Of a stretch of 64,000 bases of DNA, positions 1 to 8,254 are shown piece by piece. Position 1 is the first letter of the stretch; each line of letters begins with the position of its first letter. The notes beneath the pieces are model-generated. The model was given only the letters and a program-made list of their open reading frames with translations. It searched no databases and was not told the origin of the DNA. The DNA is from Romboutsia hominis (GTDB lineage: Bacteria; Bacillota; Clostridia; Peptostreptococcales; Peptostreptococcaceae), in the NCBI RefSeq assembly GCF_900002575.1, contig NZ_LN650648.1:1713565-1777564 (forward strand). The letters run 5' to 3'. The translations under genes were made by a program, and so were the position numbers.

Positions 1-138
1 TTGTATTAGTTTTGATTAATTATACCATATTTTAGCCATTCTAGACAATAAAATTCGTTATATATACTAACGTTTATTTTCCATTTAAAAAGTAAGTTCG
101 ATTTTATTTAACTTAAAATATATTTACTGTTTTTAATA

Positions 139-173
139 AAAAAAGTCATTCTAAATATTTTTTAGAATGACCT
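139..173 (-). terminator. Terminator after the HAD phosphatase gene
   Basis: A 9-bp inverted repeat (gtcattcta / tagaatgac) is followed on the minus strand by a run of seven T. It lies just past the stop of the phosphatase gene. The first 138 bases of the window show no gene. Confidence 0.8.
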
Positions 174-186
174 TTAAATTTAAATA

Positions 187-983
187 TTAAGCAAAAGCTT
201 CATTTCCTATAGCTAATTCTTTTATAGCTTCTATAACTCCATTTTCATCATTGGTTTTTGTTACAAACCTTGCTTTTTCTTTTATTTTATCCTCTGCGTT
301 TCCCATTGCAAAACTATAGTAAGCCGATTCCATCATCTCTAAATCATTCATATGATCTCCAAATACCATAGTTTCTTCATATGATATATTAAATTTTTTT
401 TGTATTACTTTTATAGCTTGCTTTTTATTTCCATTAGATTCACATATATCTAGACTATTAGGCCCAGACATAGATATACTTAAATCTTTCTTATAATCTT
501 TAATATTTGTTAACACGTCTTTTATTATATTTTCATCTGCAAAAACACTAACCTTCATTATACTATCATTTATCTTGGTTATATCTTCTACAACCTCAAC
601 ATCTGTATTCCATGCTTTACAAGCTATCTTAACCTTTAAACTTTCACTATATGTTTTTTCTTTTCCACAAAATATAGTATTATGATTAGCATATTTTCTT
701 ATAATGTTTGATATACTTTTTAATTTTTCTTATCTATATAATTTTCATATAAAACTTCGCCCTTATAGACAACTAAATTTCCATTGTTAGGTGCAAGTAT
801 TATATTATCTATTATTTCTTTCTTAAATATATTAGTTAAAGACTGTATTTCCCTACCACTTACTGCTGCAAATAGTATGTTATTAGAATTAAGTTGTTCT
901 AAAACTTCATAAAATTCTTTATCAACACATTTATTTGAGTCAAGTAGTGTCCCATCCATATCTGAACCGATTAATTTTATCAT
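187..983 (-). pseudogene. Cof-family HAD phosphatase, frameshifted
   Basis: The reading begins at ATG 983 after AAGGAG with MIKLIGSDMDGTLLDS, the HAD nucleophile motif DxD. The frame ends early at 720. Translation in another frame continues without a gap to 187 and contains VFGDHMNDLEMM, the C-terminal GDxxND motif of Cof-type phosphatases. Adding one base in the T5 run at 724-728 joins both halves into a normal protein of about 265 residues (DKK then KLKSISNIIRKY). Such enzymes dephosphorylate sugar phosphates or cofactors in the cytoplasm; the substrate cannot be told. Without the repair the protein would lose its Mg-binding C-terminal core. This may be a base-calling error or true decay. 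Confidence 0.85.
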
Positions 984-1079
984 ACCCTTTACTCCTTGCC
1001 ATATATTTTGTAAATTTATTGTATATCACTTATACAACATTATATAATAATTATAAACTTTTAGAAAGGATTGTGCTTT

Positions 1080-1433
1080 ATGAAAATAGTTTCATCAAAA
1101 AAAGATCTAGATATAGCCCTTAACGATAGCGAAAATAAAATTGTAGTTAGTAATTTTAAAATTGTAAATTCTTTAAAGTTGCTTAACAATATTAATATAA
1201 CGCATGCACAACGAAACAGATGCAAATATACCCTAGAAAATAATATAGATGATTCGGCATTTTTAGGATTTATAGGTTTTGCACCAATAATATCTGAAAT
1301 AGGAAACGTTTCATTCTTAAATTCTATGGGTATAATTTCTAGTGTAGGTTTACATCAAATACTTATAATATTAAGTCATTATACTATAAAATATGACGAT
1401 AAAAACAATAATATTATATTAACTAAGATATAA
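1080..1433 (+). CDS. Hypothetical protein, 117 aa
   Basis: I do not recognise this protein. The start is ATG 1080, with AGAAAGGA about 11 bases upstream; TTG 1071 lies too close to that site. The N-terminal half is polar and Lys/Asn-rich. The middle (about residues 60-95) is hydrophobic and Gly-rich (FLGFIGFAPIISEIG), which could be one membrane-associated segment, and the tail is charged. The gene is divergent from the phosphatase gene and sits 32 bases upstream of the HesB-like gene on the same strand, so the two may share a transcript. Codon use resembles the neighbours. Confidence 0.7.
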   Translation: MKIVSSKKDLDIALNDSENKIVVSNFKIVNSLKLLNNINITHAQRNRCKYTLENNIDDSAFLGFIGFAPIISEIGNVSFLNSMGIISSVGLHQILIILSHYTIKYDDKNNNIILTKI

Positions 1434-1465
1434 TAATTCATAATAAATTAATTTTAGGAGGGCTT

Positions 1466-1795
1466 ATGATTATAAATATAACCGATTTAGCAAAAAATGC
1501 GTTAGATAATTTATTTATAGAGTATAATGTTGATTAAAAAAATATAAGACTTTATTTAAAAGAAATTGCATGACATGGACCTATATTTGACTTGGCTCTG
1601 GATGAGGCAAAAGAAAATGATAATATATTTAAAGTAGATGGGTATAATGTAATAATTGATAAGGATTTATCTACTAAATTTAGTGTTGTTAACATCTATT
1701 ATAATTCATTTGAATATTATGGTAATTTTAAAATAACAACTGATTTTATATGGAAAGATGAATACCATTACTGCGATTGGTCTAAAAAATGGTAA
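1466..1795 (+). pseudogene. HesB/IscA-like protein with in-frame TAA and TGA
   Basis: A strong site (AGGAGG) precedes ATG 1466. The frame reads MIINITDLAKNALDNLF, then TAA at 1535-1537, then KNIRLYLKEIA, TGA at 1571-1573, then HGPIFDLALDEAKEND and about 65 more residues to a stop at 1793. This matches the HesB/IscA-like iron-sulfur fold. The TGA falls exactly where the family has the G-C/U-x-G-P cysteine, and selenocysteine is known at this position in HesB-like selenoproteins. The upstream TAA (probably from AAA, Lys) is a true stop. Both stops are in the same frame, so no indel is involved. The C-terminal Cys pair of classic IscA is missing. I read this as a decayed gene, possibly of a former selenoprotein. 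Confidence 0.75.
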
Positions 1796-1827
1796 AAAAT
1801 ACCCTAGCTTACTAGGGTATTTTTTAT
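1794..1827 (+). terminator. Terminator after the HesB-like gene
   Basis: The inverted repeat ataccctag / ctagggtat is followed by a T-rich run, directly after the stop codon of the HesB-like gene. Confidence 0.85.
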
Positions 1828-1921
1828 ATTAGTCTTATGTCTTTATAAAATTTCTTGTTTATAAAAAGTTTAGTTAATATTTAATTTTGTTGTAATTTAA
1901 AATCCTTATTACCTAAGACTC

Positions 1922-2875
1922 TTATTCAAACAAGCTTAAATAGTCTTCATATCCTTCTTCTTTCATTTTCTCTTTAGGTATAAAGTTTAAGGATGCTGAA
2001 TTTATGCAGTATCTAAGACCACCTTTTTCTTTAGGGCCATCATCAAATACATGACCTAAGTGAGAATTGGCCTTGCTACTTCTAACTTCTGTTCTGAACA
2101 TACCATGAGAAAAATCACTTTTTTCCATTATAGAATTTTTATTTACTGGCTTTGTAAAACTTGGCCATCCACATCCTGAATCAAATTTATCTTTTGATGA
2201 AAATAAAACTTCACCACTTACTATATCTACATATATACCTTCTTCTTTATTATCAAAATACTTATTTTTAAATGCAGGTTCAGTCTTATCATTTTGTGTT
2301 ACTTCAAATTGAATTGGAGTTAGTTTCTTTTTTAGTTCTTCTCTATTAAAATTATTTTTATCCCAATTTTCCTTTATAAACTTATATCTACCTGATCCTA
2401 CATAATACATATAGTAATGATTTGGATTTTTCTTATAATAATCTTGATGATAGTCTTCCGCTTCGTAAAATTTAGTAGCTTCTCTTATCTCTGTAACTAT
2501 TTCAGAATCAAATACCTTACTATTTTCTAGTTTTTTCTTTGATCTAGTAGCAATCTCTTTTTGCTCTTTATCATGATAAAATATTACAGTTTTATATTTT
2601 TCTCCTCTATCATTAAATTGACCATAACTATCTGTTGGGTCTATTTGTTTCCAATATATATCTAAAAGTTCATCATAACTTATTACTTCATCATCATAAG
2701 TAACTTCTATAGCCTCTATGTGGCCTGTTTTATCACTACAAACTTCTTCATATGTAGGATTTTTCGTGTGTCCTCCAGTATATCCTGATACAACTTTAAG
2801 TACTCCATCATATTTATCAAAAGGTTTTACCATACACCAAAAACATCCACCTGCAAAAGTTGCCTTTTTTATCAA
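1922..2875 (-). CDS. msrAB: Bifunctional peptide methionine sulfoxide reductase MsrA/MsrB
   Basis: This cytoplasmic repair enzyme reduces both S- and R-methionine sulfoxide in proteins. The N-terminal MsrA domain (about residues 1-160) has the motif GGCFWC with its catalytic Cys at residue 11. The C-terminal MsrB domain (about 185-317) shows [23 protein letters not shown] and the catalytic RYCINSASL near residue 290. The MsrB CxxC zinc pairs are absent. I chose TTG 2875 because AAGGAG lies 7 bases upstream; the GTG at 2884 abuts that site. It follows the CPBP protease on the same strand, about 120 bases away, or 28 if that gene's frameshift is repaired, so the two may be co-transcribed. Confidence 0.95.
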   Translation of the reverse strand: MIKKATFAGGCFWCMVKPFDKYDGVLKVVSGYTGGHTKNPTYEEVCSDKTGHIEAIEVTYDDEVISYDELLDIYWKQIDPTDSYGQFNDRGEKYKTVIFYHDKEQKEIATRSKKKLENSKVFDSEIVTEIREATKFYEAEDYHQDYYKKNPNHYYMYYVGSGRYKFIKENWDKNNFNREELKKKLTPIQFEVTQNDKTEPAFKNKYFDNKEEGIYVDIVSGEVLFSSKDKFDSGCGWPSFTKPVNKNSIMEKSDFSHGMFRTEVRSSKANSHLGHVFDDGPKEKGGLRYCINSASLNFIPKEKMKEEGYEDYLSLFE

Positions 2876-2997
2876 ACTTATCACTCCTTATAAAATATAT
2901 ACGTTATTTATTCCCTTTTTCTACATTAGATAATCTCCTTTTTATATAGTCTTTTTCTAAAGATATTTTATAATCTTCATATATATTAGCACTATTA

Positions 2998-3813
2998 TTA
3001 TTTAATATATTTTTTATTTAGATTTATAAATCTTATGTAGTAGTATACAGAAAGTGTCGTTATGACCAATCCTAAAATCAAGTACATATGTATTGTTGAT
3101 GTAGTCATATCTATATTTTTATTTATCTTAGATTCTTGTGGTAACTTTAAAACTATAGACATTGAGTTATTTATAATATGTAAAAAAATTGGAATTAAGA
3201 TATTTTCATATTTTATATATAATATACAAAGCACCCCTCCAAACAAACTTGCAAGTATAGATTTATCTATGCTATGACCTATTCCGAATAAAATAGATGA
3301 TATTAATATACCAATTTTATAATTATATTTTTTAGATATACTGATAAATAATACTTTCCTAAATATTATTTCTTCTAATATTGGTCCTATTATTGCTACA
3401 CTTACTATCATTATAATAATATTTCCTGTATATATTGGATCACCTGATGATGTTAATAAGCTATTTTCATATGGTTTATAAGTTAACATAGCTATAGATA
3501 TTAATAGCAATGTAACTCCTAAGCTTAACATAATGGAGTTTATATATCGTCCTATTATTTCTTTTATGTCTAATTTTTCTTTGAAATCTATGTAAGATTT
3601 TTTTATATCATCTATTGATATCCCTAAATATAATAATAAAATTATTATAGATATTACCTGAGTACAAATAATAAATACCTTATTTCTATCATCATATATA
3701 GATAGATTCATAAGAATACCTATATACTTATAATTAAAGGTTAGTACTATTAAAAATGATATTACTTGTATTAATATAAAATCTATTATTTTTATATCAC
3801 TCTTTCTCCTCAT
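2998..3813 (-). CDS. CPBP-family intramembrane protease, C-terminus possibly frameshifted
   Basis: The protein has about eight hydrophobic segments and the ABI/CAAX-protease motifs: EEIIFRKVLF (EExxxR) near residue 145, FGIGH near 177 and a late HIINN. These residues form the membrane-embedded glutamic protease site. In bacteria the family includes prenyl-protein peptidases and bacteriocin-immunity proteins; the substrate here is unknown. After the present stop, another frame stays open for about 36 codons to a stop at 2904, reading NSANIYEDYKISLEKDY, which looks like real coding sequence. Removing one base (or adding two) in the T6 run at 3010-3015 would fuse this tail to the protein. Confidence 0.88.
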   Translation of the reverse strand: MRRKSDIKIIDFILIQVISFLIVLTFNYKYIGILMNLSIYDDRNKVFIICTQVISIIILLLYLGISIDDIKKSYIDFKEKLDIKEIIGRYINSIMLSLGVTLLLISIAMLTYKPYENSLLTSSGDPIYTGNIIIMIVSVAIIGPILEEIIFRKVLFISISKKYNYKIGILISSILFGIGHSIDKSILASLFGGVLCILYIKYENILIPIFLHIINNSMSIVLKLPQESKINKNIDMTTSTIHMYLILGLVITTLSVYYYIRFINLNKKYIK

Positions 3814-3985
3814 AAAATGTCTCCTAGTTCATATATGATTTTTACATTTTAATACTTCCCTTTATATTATATCATTAGATATCAATTTTAAATTAATATT
3901 ATTTATCATTAACTTAAAATAAAATATTACTATTGTTTATATACAAGCTACTTACCTAAATTTAAATGTATAACTTTATTTTAAA

Positions 3986-4028
3986 TAAAAAAGAGCTTAT
4001 ATATTAATCTATATAAACCCTTTTTATT
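3986..4028 (-). terminator. Terminator after the aminotransferase gene
   Basis: An 11-bp stem (gagcttatata / tatataaaccc, with G-U pairs) is flanked by A and T runs, so it could act on either strand. It sits immediately after the aminotransferase stop. Confidence 0.8.
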
Positions 4029-4031
4029 TAT

Positions 4032-5225
4032 TTATTTATCAAGTTCTAAATATGCTTCTAATCCTTCTTTTAAAATTTTAGATGCCTTAGCTAAATCTTC
4101 TTTATTTAATATATATGCAAGTCTTATCTCATCTTTTCCAAGACCTTCTGTTGCATAAAATCCTTCAGCAGGACAAGGCATAACTGTTTCTCCATCTATA
4201 TCAAAATCTTTCAATAACCATTTTACAAAATCATCAGCACTTTTAACTGGTAATTTAGCAACTATATAAAATGCACCAGTTGGTTTTTTACATATAACTC
4301 CAGGTACTTTTACAAGTTCATTATATAATACGTCTCTTCTTTCCTTATATTCTTTATTCACATCTTGTAGATAAGATTTATCAGTTTTATAAAGTTCTAC
4401 AGCTCCTATTTGCTCTAAAGTAGGTACTGATAGCCTAGCTTGACATAATTTTAATATTTGTGCCATAAATTCTTTATTTTTAGATGCTAGTGATCCTATT
4501 CTAGCTCCACAAGCACTATATCTTTTAGATACACTGTCAACTATTATAACTCTATCTTCTACTTCTTTAACACTTCCTAAACTAGTATATTCTCCATCAT
4601 ATACAAACTCTCTATAAACTTCGTCTGCTATTATCCATAAATCATGTTCTTTAGCTATATCACTAATCATTTTTATTTCTTCCTTAGAGTAAACTACTCC
4701 TGTTGGATTGCCTGGGTTTGAGAATAATATAGCACGAGTTTTTGAGTCTATCTTTTCTACTATTTCTTCCTTTTTAGGTAAGTGGAAACCATTTTCTGCA
4801 AGTGTAGTTATTGGCTTGATCTCAACACCTACTGAATTTGCAAAACTATTGTAGTTTGAGTAAAATGGTTCTGGTATTAATATATTGTCTCCTTCATTAC
4901 ATAAAGCTATCATGCAGAAAAATAATGCTTCACTACCACCATTTAATATAAGTATATCTTCCTTTTCAAAATCTATATTATATTCATTATAGTATCTTTT
5001 TATAGCTTCTCTAAGTTCGTCTAACCCTTCTGATAAAGCATACTCTAATACATCTTCTTTGTTACTTGAAATAGCTTCAAAGAAACTTTTAGGTGTTATT
5101 ATATCGGGTTGACCTATATTAAGATGATAAACCTTTTTTCCTTTTTTCTTGGCTTCTGCTGAATAAGTTAATAATTCCATTATAGTAGAAGCTGGTACTG
5201 ATTTTATTCTTGAAGAAATATTCAT
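4032..5225 (-). CDS. PLP-dependent aminotransferase (AspC/AraT-like, class I)
   Basis: At 397 residues it has the usual length of class I fold-type I aminotransferases, which move an amino group between amino acids and 2-oxo acids. Visible motifs include NGGSEALFF, FSNPGNPTGVVYS (substrate and cofactor contacts), IIADEVYREFVY (the Asp that binds the pyridine nitrogen) and SVSKRYSACGARIG, with the PLP-binding Lys near residue 233. ATG 5225 has AGGAGG a few bases upstream. It is a single gene, divergent from the sulfurtransferase and followed by its own terminator. Substrate specificity (aspartate, aromatic or branched) cannot be settled from sequence alone. Confidence 0.92.
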   Translation of the reverse strand: MNISSRIKSVPASTIMELLTYSAEAKKKGKKVYHLNIGQPDIITPKSFFEAISSNKEDVLEYALSEGLDELREAIKRYYNEYNIDFEKEDILILNGGSEALFFCMIALCNEGDNILIPEPFYSNYNSFANSVGVEIKPITTLAENGFHLPKKEEIVEKIDSKTRAILFSNPGNPTGVVYSKEEIKMISDIAKEHDLWIIADEVYREFVYDGEYTSLGSVKEVEDRVIIVDSVSKRYSACGARIGSLASKNKEFMAQILKLCQARLSVPTLEQIGAVELYKTDKSYLQDVNKEYKERRDVLYNELVKVPGVICKKPTGAFYIVAKLPVKSADDFVKWLLKDFDIDGETVMPCPAEGFYATEGLGKDEIRLAYILNKEDLAKASKILKEGLEAYLELDK

Positions 5226-5473
5226 AACGTTTGCCTCCTAATGATTCATTGTCAGTTATTTTATTTTTGATATCTAATTAACGTTTCATCTATATTCTAA
5301 CATAAATATAATTTTTTTTTAATGTTTTTACATATTTACCCAAAAGTAATTATTTTCAATATATTAAGTAAATTTAGTAATATATTGAATTTTATTGTCT
5401 ATATGTATATATTTATAAATGTAAGTGTAGTATTTAACTTAATAATTTTATATTAGTACTAGGAGGAATATTT

Positions 5474-6316
5474 ATGACAAATTTAGTTAGCCCTAATTGG
5501 TTAAAAGAAAATATGGATAATAAAGACTTAGTTATAGTGGATTGTAGGTTTGACTTAATGGACAAAGAATACGGTAAAAAAAGCTACAATGAGAGCCATA
5601 TAAAAAATGCAGTAAGAGTTGATATAGAAAATCAGCTATCTAGTGAGGTTAAAATCCATGGTGGTAGACATCCTCTTCCTAGTGTAGATGACCTAGTAAA
5701 TACCTTTAAAAGTATAGGGATAGATAATAATTCTATAGTTGTAGCATATGATGAGGGTGATTTAGCAGGGCCTTCTAGATTATGGTGGATATTAAAGTAT
5801 CTAGGTCATGATAAAGTTTATGTTTTAAACGGAGGTATAAATGAATTTAAAAGCATTGGTGGAGAAATTACTAATGAAATACCAAAAACTAAAATAGGTA
5901 ACTTTAAAGCTACTGTAAACAATAATATGAGAGTTGATATGAATTATGTAAAAGAGAGATTATATAATAAGGATATTGCTATCATAGATTCCAGAGAATA
6001 TAAAAGATACTTAGGTGAATTTGAGCCAGTAGATAAAAAAGCTGGACATATACCTAGTGCCAAGAACTATTTTTGGATGGATGTATTAAATAAGGACAAT
6101 GAGTTTATAAACTTAAAATGTTTAGATGATTTAAAAAGACACTTTGAAAAGTTAAATGATTATAAGGAAATTATAGTTTATTGTGGTTCTGGTATAACAG
6201 CTTGTCCTAATAGTTTAGCTCTTAGTGAAGTTGGTATATGCCATAAAGTATATCCTGGAAGTTTTAGTGACTGGATAAGTTATGATGAAAATGAAGTTAG
6301 TACTTTAAGCGAATAA
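5474..6316 (+). CDS. Sulfurtransferase, 3-mercaptopyruvate type (two rhodanese domains)
   Basis: The 280-residue protein has two rhodanese domains, an inactive N-terminal one (about 1-130) and a catalytic one (about 150-275). The active-site loop is CGSGITA, with Cys at residue 237. The CGSGxTA form is typical of 3-mercaptopyruvate sulfurtransferases, whereas thiosulfate-type enzymes carry CRxGxT. The enzyme moves sulfane sulfur from mercaptopyruvate or thiosulfate to thiol acceptors or cyanide. AGGAGG precedes ATG 5474 at good spacing. It is a single gene with its own terminator. Confidence 0.92.
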   Translation: MTNLVSPNWLKENMDNKDLVIVDCRFDLMDKEYGKKSYNESHIKNAVRVDIENQLSSEVKIHGGRHPLPSVDDLVNTFKSIGIDNNSIVVAYDEGDLAGPSRLWWILKYLGHDKVYVLNGGINEFKSIGGEITNEIPKTKIGNFKATVNNNMRVDMNYVKERLYNKDIAIIDSREYKRYLGEFEPVDKKAGHIPSAKNYFWMDVLNKDNEFINLKCLDDLKRHFEKLNDYKEIIVYCGSGITACPNSLALSEVGICHKVYPGSFSDWISYDENEVSTLSE

Positions 6317-6319
6317 ATT

Positions 6320-6358
6320 AAAAAGCATGTTAGGTAATATCAACTAACATGCTTTTTA
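6320..6358. terminator. Bidirectional terminator between sulfurtransferase and GGDEF genes
   Basis: A perfect 14-bp stem (aaaaagcatgttag / ctaacatgcttttt) lies between two convergent genes and has A and T tails on both sides. Confidence 0.9.
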
Positions 6359-6368
6359 ATTTAAATTA

Positions 6369-8081
6369 TTATTTCTTATCGTTATCCACAACAACTTTAT
6401 TTTTTCCTGTATTTTTAGCTTTATACATATTTTCATCTGATTTTTTTAAGGTATTTTCATAATGTATATTTGAAAAAGCCACTCCTATACTTACAGTTGT
6501 TTTTATATCCTTGCTCCAACTTATACCTTCTACTGAAGACCTAATCATTTCAGCTAAAAGTAATACTTCTTCTTTTATTTTATAACAGGATATTATTACA
6601 AATTCTTCTCCACCATACCTACATAAATAAGTGTGTTCTTGCAATAATTTTTTTATGGTATTAGTTATAACTTTTAAAACTTCATCTCCAAATTGATGCC
6701 CATAAGTATCATTTATATATTTAAAATTATCTATATCTATCATTACTATAGAGAATTTTATATTTTTATCCAATAGCTCCTCATATTTACTATCAAAATA
6801 AGCTCTATTGTATGTATTTGTCAGTTTATCTTGTAATGTTAAATGTTTCATACTTATTAACCTATTTTTATTATACCTATGTATTACGACAAATATAATA
6901 CTTCCAAATAGTATTATTATAAATAGAAACTTTATCATATTATTTTCCTTCTCTAACTTGTACTCTTTACTAGCTTGTTCTATTATATAATATGAATAAT
7001 CTTTGTATTTATTGTCTTCAGATTCTTTTATTACCTCAAGTAACTTATCTGTATATAAATTCGCTTCATTATATTTTTTTTGTTCTTCTAATAATTTTAT
7101 TAATCTTGTTAAGGCATACCTTATGTCCTGTTCTCTATTTTTTTCATATTCATCTTCTTTAAGTACTTCTTTATATGTATATACAGCACTATCAATATCT
7201 CCAATAGCCTCATAATATTTACCCGTAGCAAGTTGATATATAGTTTTTCTATTTCCCACCATTAACTTTTCATTATTTAACAGTTCTTTAGATTTATCTA
7301 AATATATCTTTGCTTGTTTTGAATTATTTTCTGATAAATAAATTGAAGATTTTATAGTATATATCAATATATTTAAATCATAATATTCATTTACATCTAT
7401 ATAATTACTATATTTTTCTACCTCTTCTATGTATTTTTTTGCATTACTATACTCATTGTTTTTTAAATATATTTCAGCTATGTTTAAATTTCCATACACT
7501 TGTATAAATTTATTTTTATATTCATCATTAATTTTTATATCAAGTCCATCTTTTATACTCTTTATTCCGGTGCTTTCACCTTCTATCTCCGAAAACAATA
7601 CACCTAGATCTACTAAGCATTTAGCTTCATTAAATTTATCATTCATTTTTTTAGATAATATTAGCGTGTTTAATATATATCTAGATGCTTTTGCATAGTT
7701 TTGTTCTAGTAAATACGCACTTTGAAGTTTACTGGATACTATAAATTTAGAATTTATTGATAAATGCTTACTTTGTTCCATTGTAGTTAGTATGTTTATA
7801 ACTTCTTTTAATCCTCTTTCTGTATTTCTAATATAATCAGTCATTTGAATTATATATTCACATACTATGTTGTAATCTTTAGGCTTTATTTTTGAAAATT
7901 CATTTTTTAAGATATCTATTGCTTTATTATATTGTTTATCATATGTATTTTTTTTAATTTTACTTTCTATTTGCATAATCTCATTTTTTATATTTTGTTT
8001 ATGTGCCCCATATGATAATGATATACATGTAGCAATAGCTATGATTATATATATTATTTTTCTTATTTTTACTCCCCCCAA
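6369..8081 (-). CDS. Membrane-anchored TPR-GGDEF protein, putative diguanylate cyclase
   Basis: The order is an N-terminal signal or anchor segment (about residues 8-25), a long helical region of TPR-like repeats (about 40-370), a transmembrane helix (about 380-398, FLFIIILFGSIIFVVIH) and a C-terminal GGDEF domain. The active loop is RYGGEEFVI near residue 490, with the metal-binding IDIDNFKYIND before it. It is therefore likely an active cyclase making c-di-GMP, with the TPR part outside the membrane as sensor. No RxxD inhibitory site is obvious upstream of GGEEF. The start TTG 8081 follows AAAGGA; no ATG lies close by. It is a single gene. Confidence 0.92.
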   Translation of the reverse strand: MGGVKIRKIIYIIIAIATCISLSYGAHKQNIKNEIMQIESKIKKNTYDKQYNKAIDILKNEFSKIKPKDYNIVCEYIIQMTDYIRNTERGLKEVINILTTMEQSKHLSINSKFIVSSKLQSAYLLEQNYAKASRYILNTLILSKKMNDKFNEAKCLVDLGVLFSEIEGESTGIKSIKDGLDIKINDEYKNKFIQVYGNLNIAEIYLKNNEYSNAKKYIEEVEKYSNYIDVNEYYDLNILIYTIKSSIYLSENNSKQAKIYLDKSKELLNNEKLMVGNRKTIYQLATGKYYEAIGDIDSAVYTYKEVLKEDEYEKNREQDIRYALTRLIKLLEEQKKYNEANLYTDKLLEVIKESEDNKYKDYSYYIIEQASKEYKLEKENNMIKFLFIIILFGSIIFVVIHRYNKNRLISMKHLTLQDKLTNTYNRAYFDSKYEELLDKNIKFSIVMIDIDNFKYINDTYGHQFGDEVLKVITNTIKKLLQEHTYLCRYGGEEFVIISCYKIKEEVLLLAEMIRSSVEGISWSKDIKTTVSIGVAFSNIHYENTLKKSDENMYKAKNTGKNKVVVDNDKK

Positions 8082-8223
8082 AATATATCCTTTCTTTTTT
8101 GTATAGATATTCCTAAACTTCTTACAGTTTATATTTTATCATATTTTTAAATTTTGTCATATTTTACATTTTTATTTAATTATTCTTTATATATCAAACT
8201 ATCTTCATAGTTACTTTTATAAT

Positions 8224-8254
8224 AAAAAACTCCCTATTTCTAGGGAGTTTTTGT
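8224..8254 (-). terminator. Terminator after the MutS2-like gene
   Basis: The inverted repeat aaaaaactcccta / tagggagttttt overlaps the end of the MutS2-like gene and is followed by A/T runs on both strands. Confidence 0.85.
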
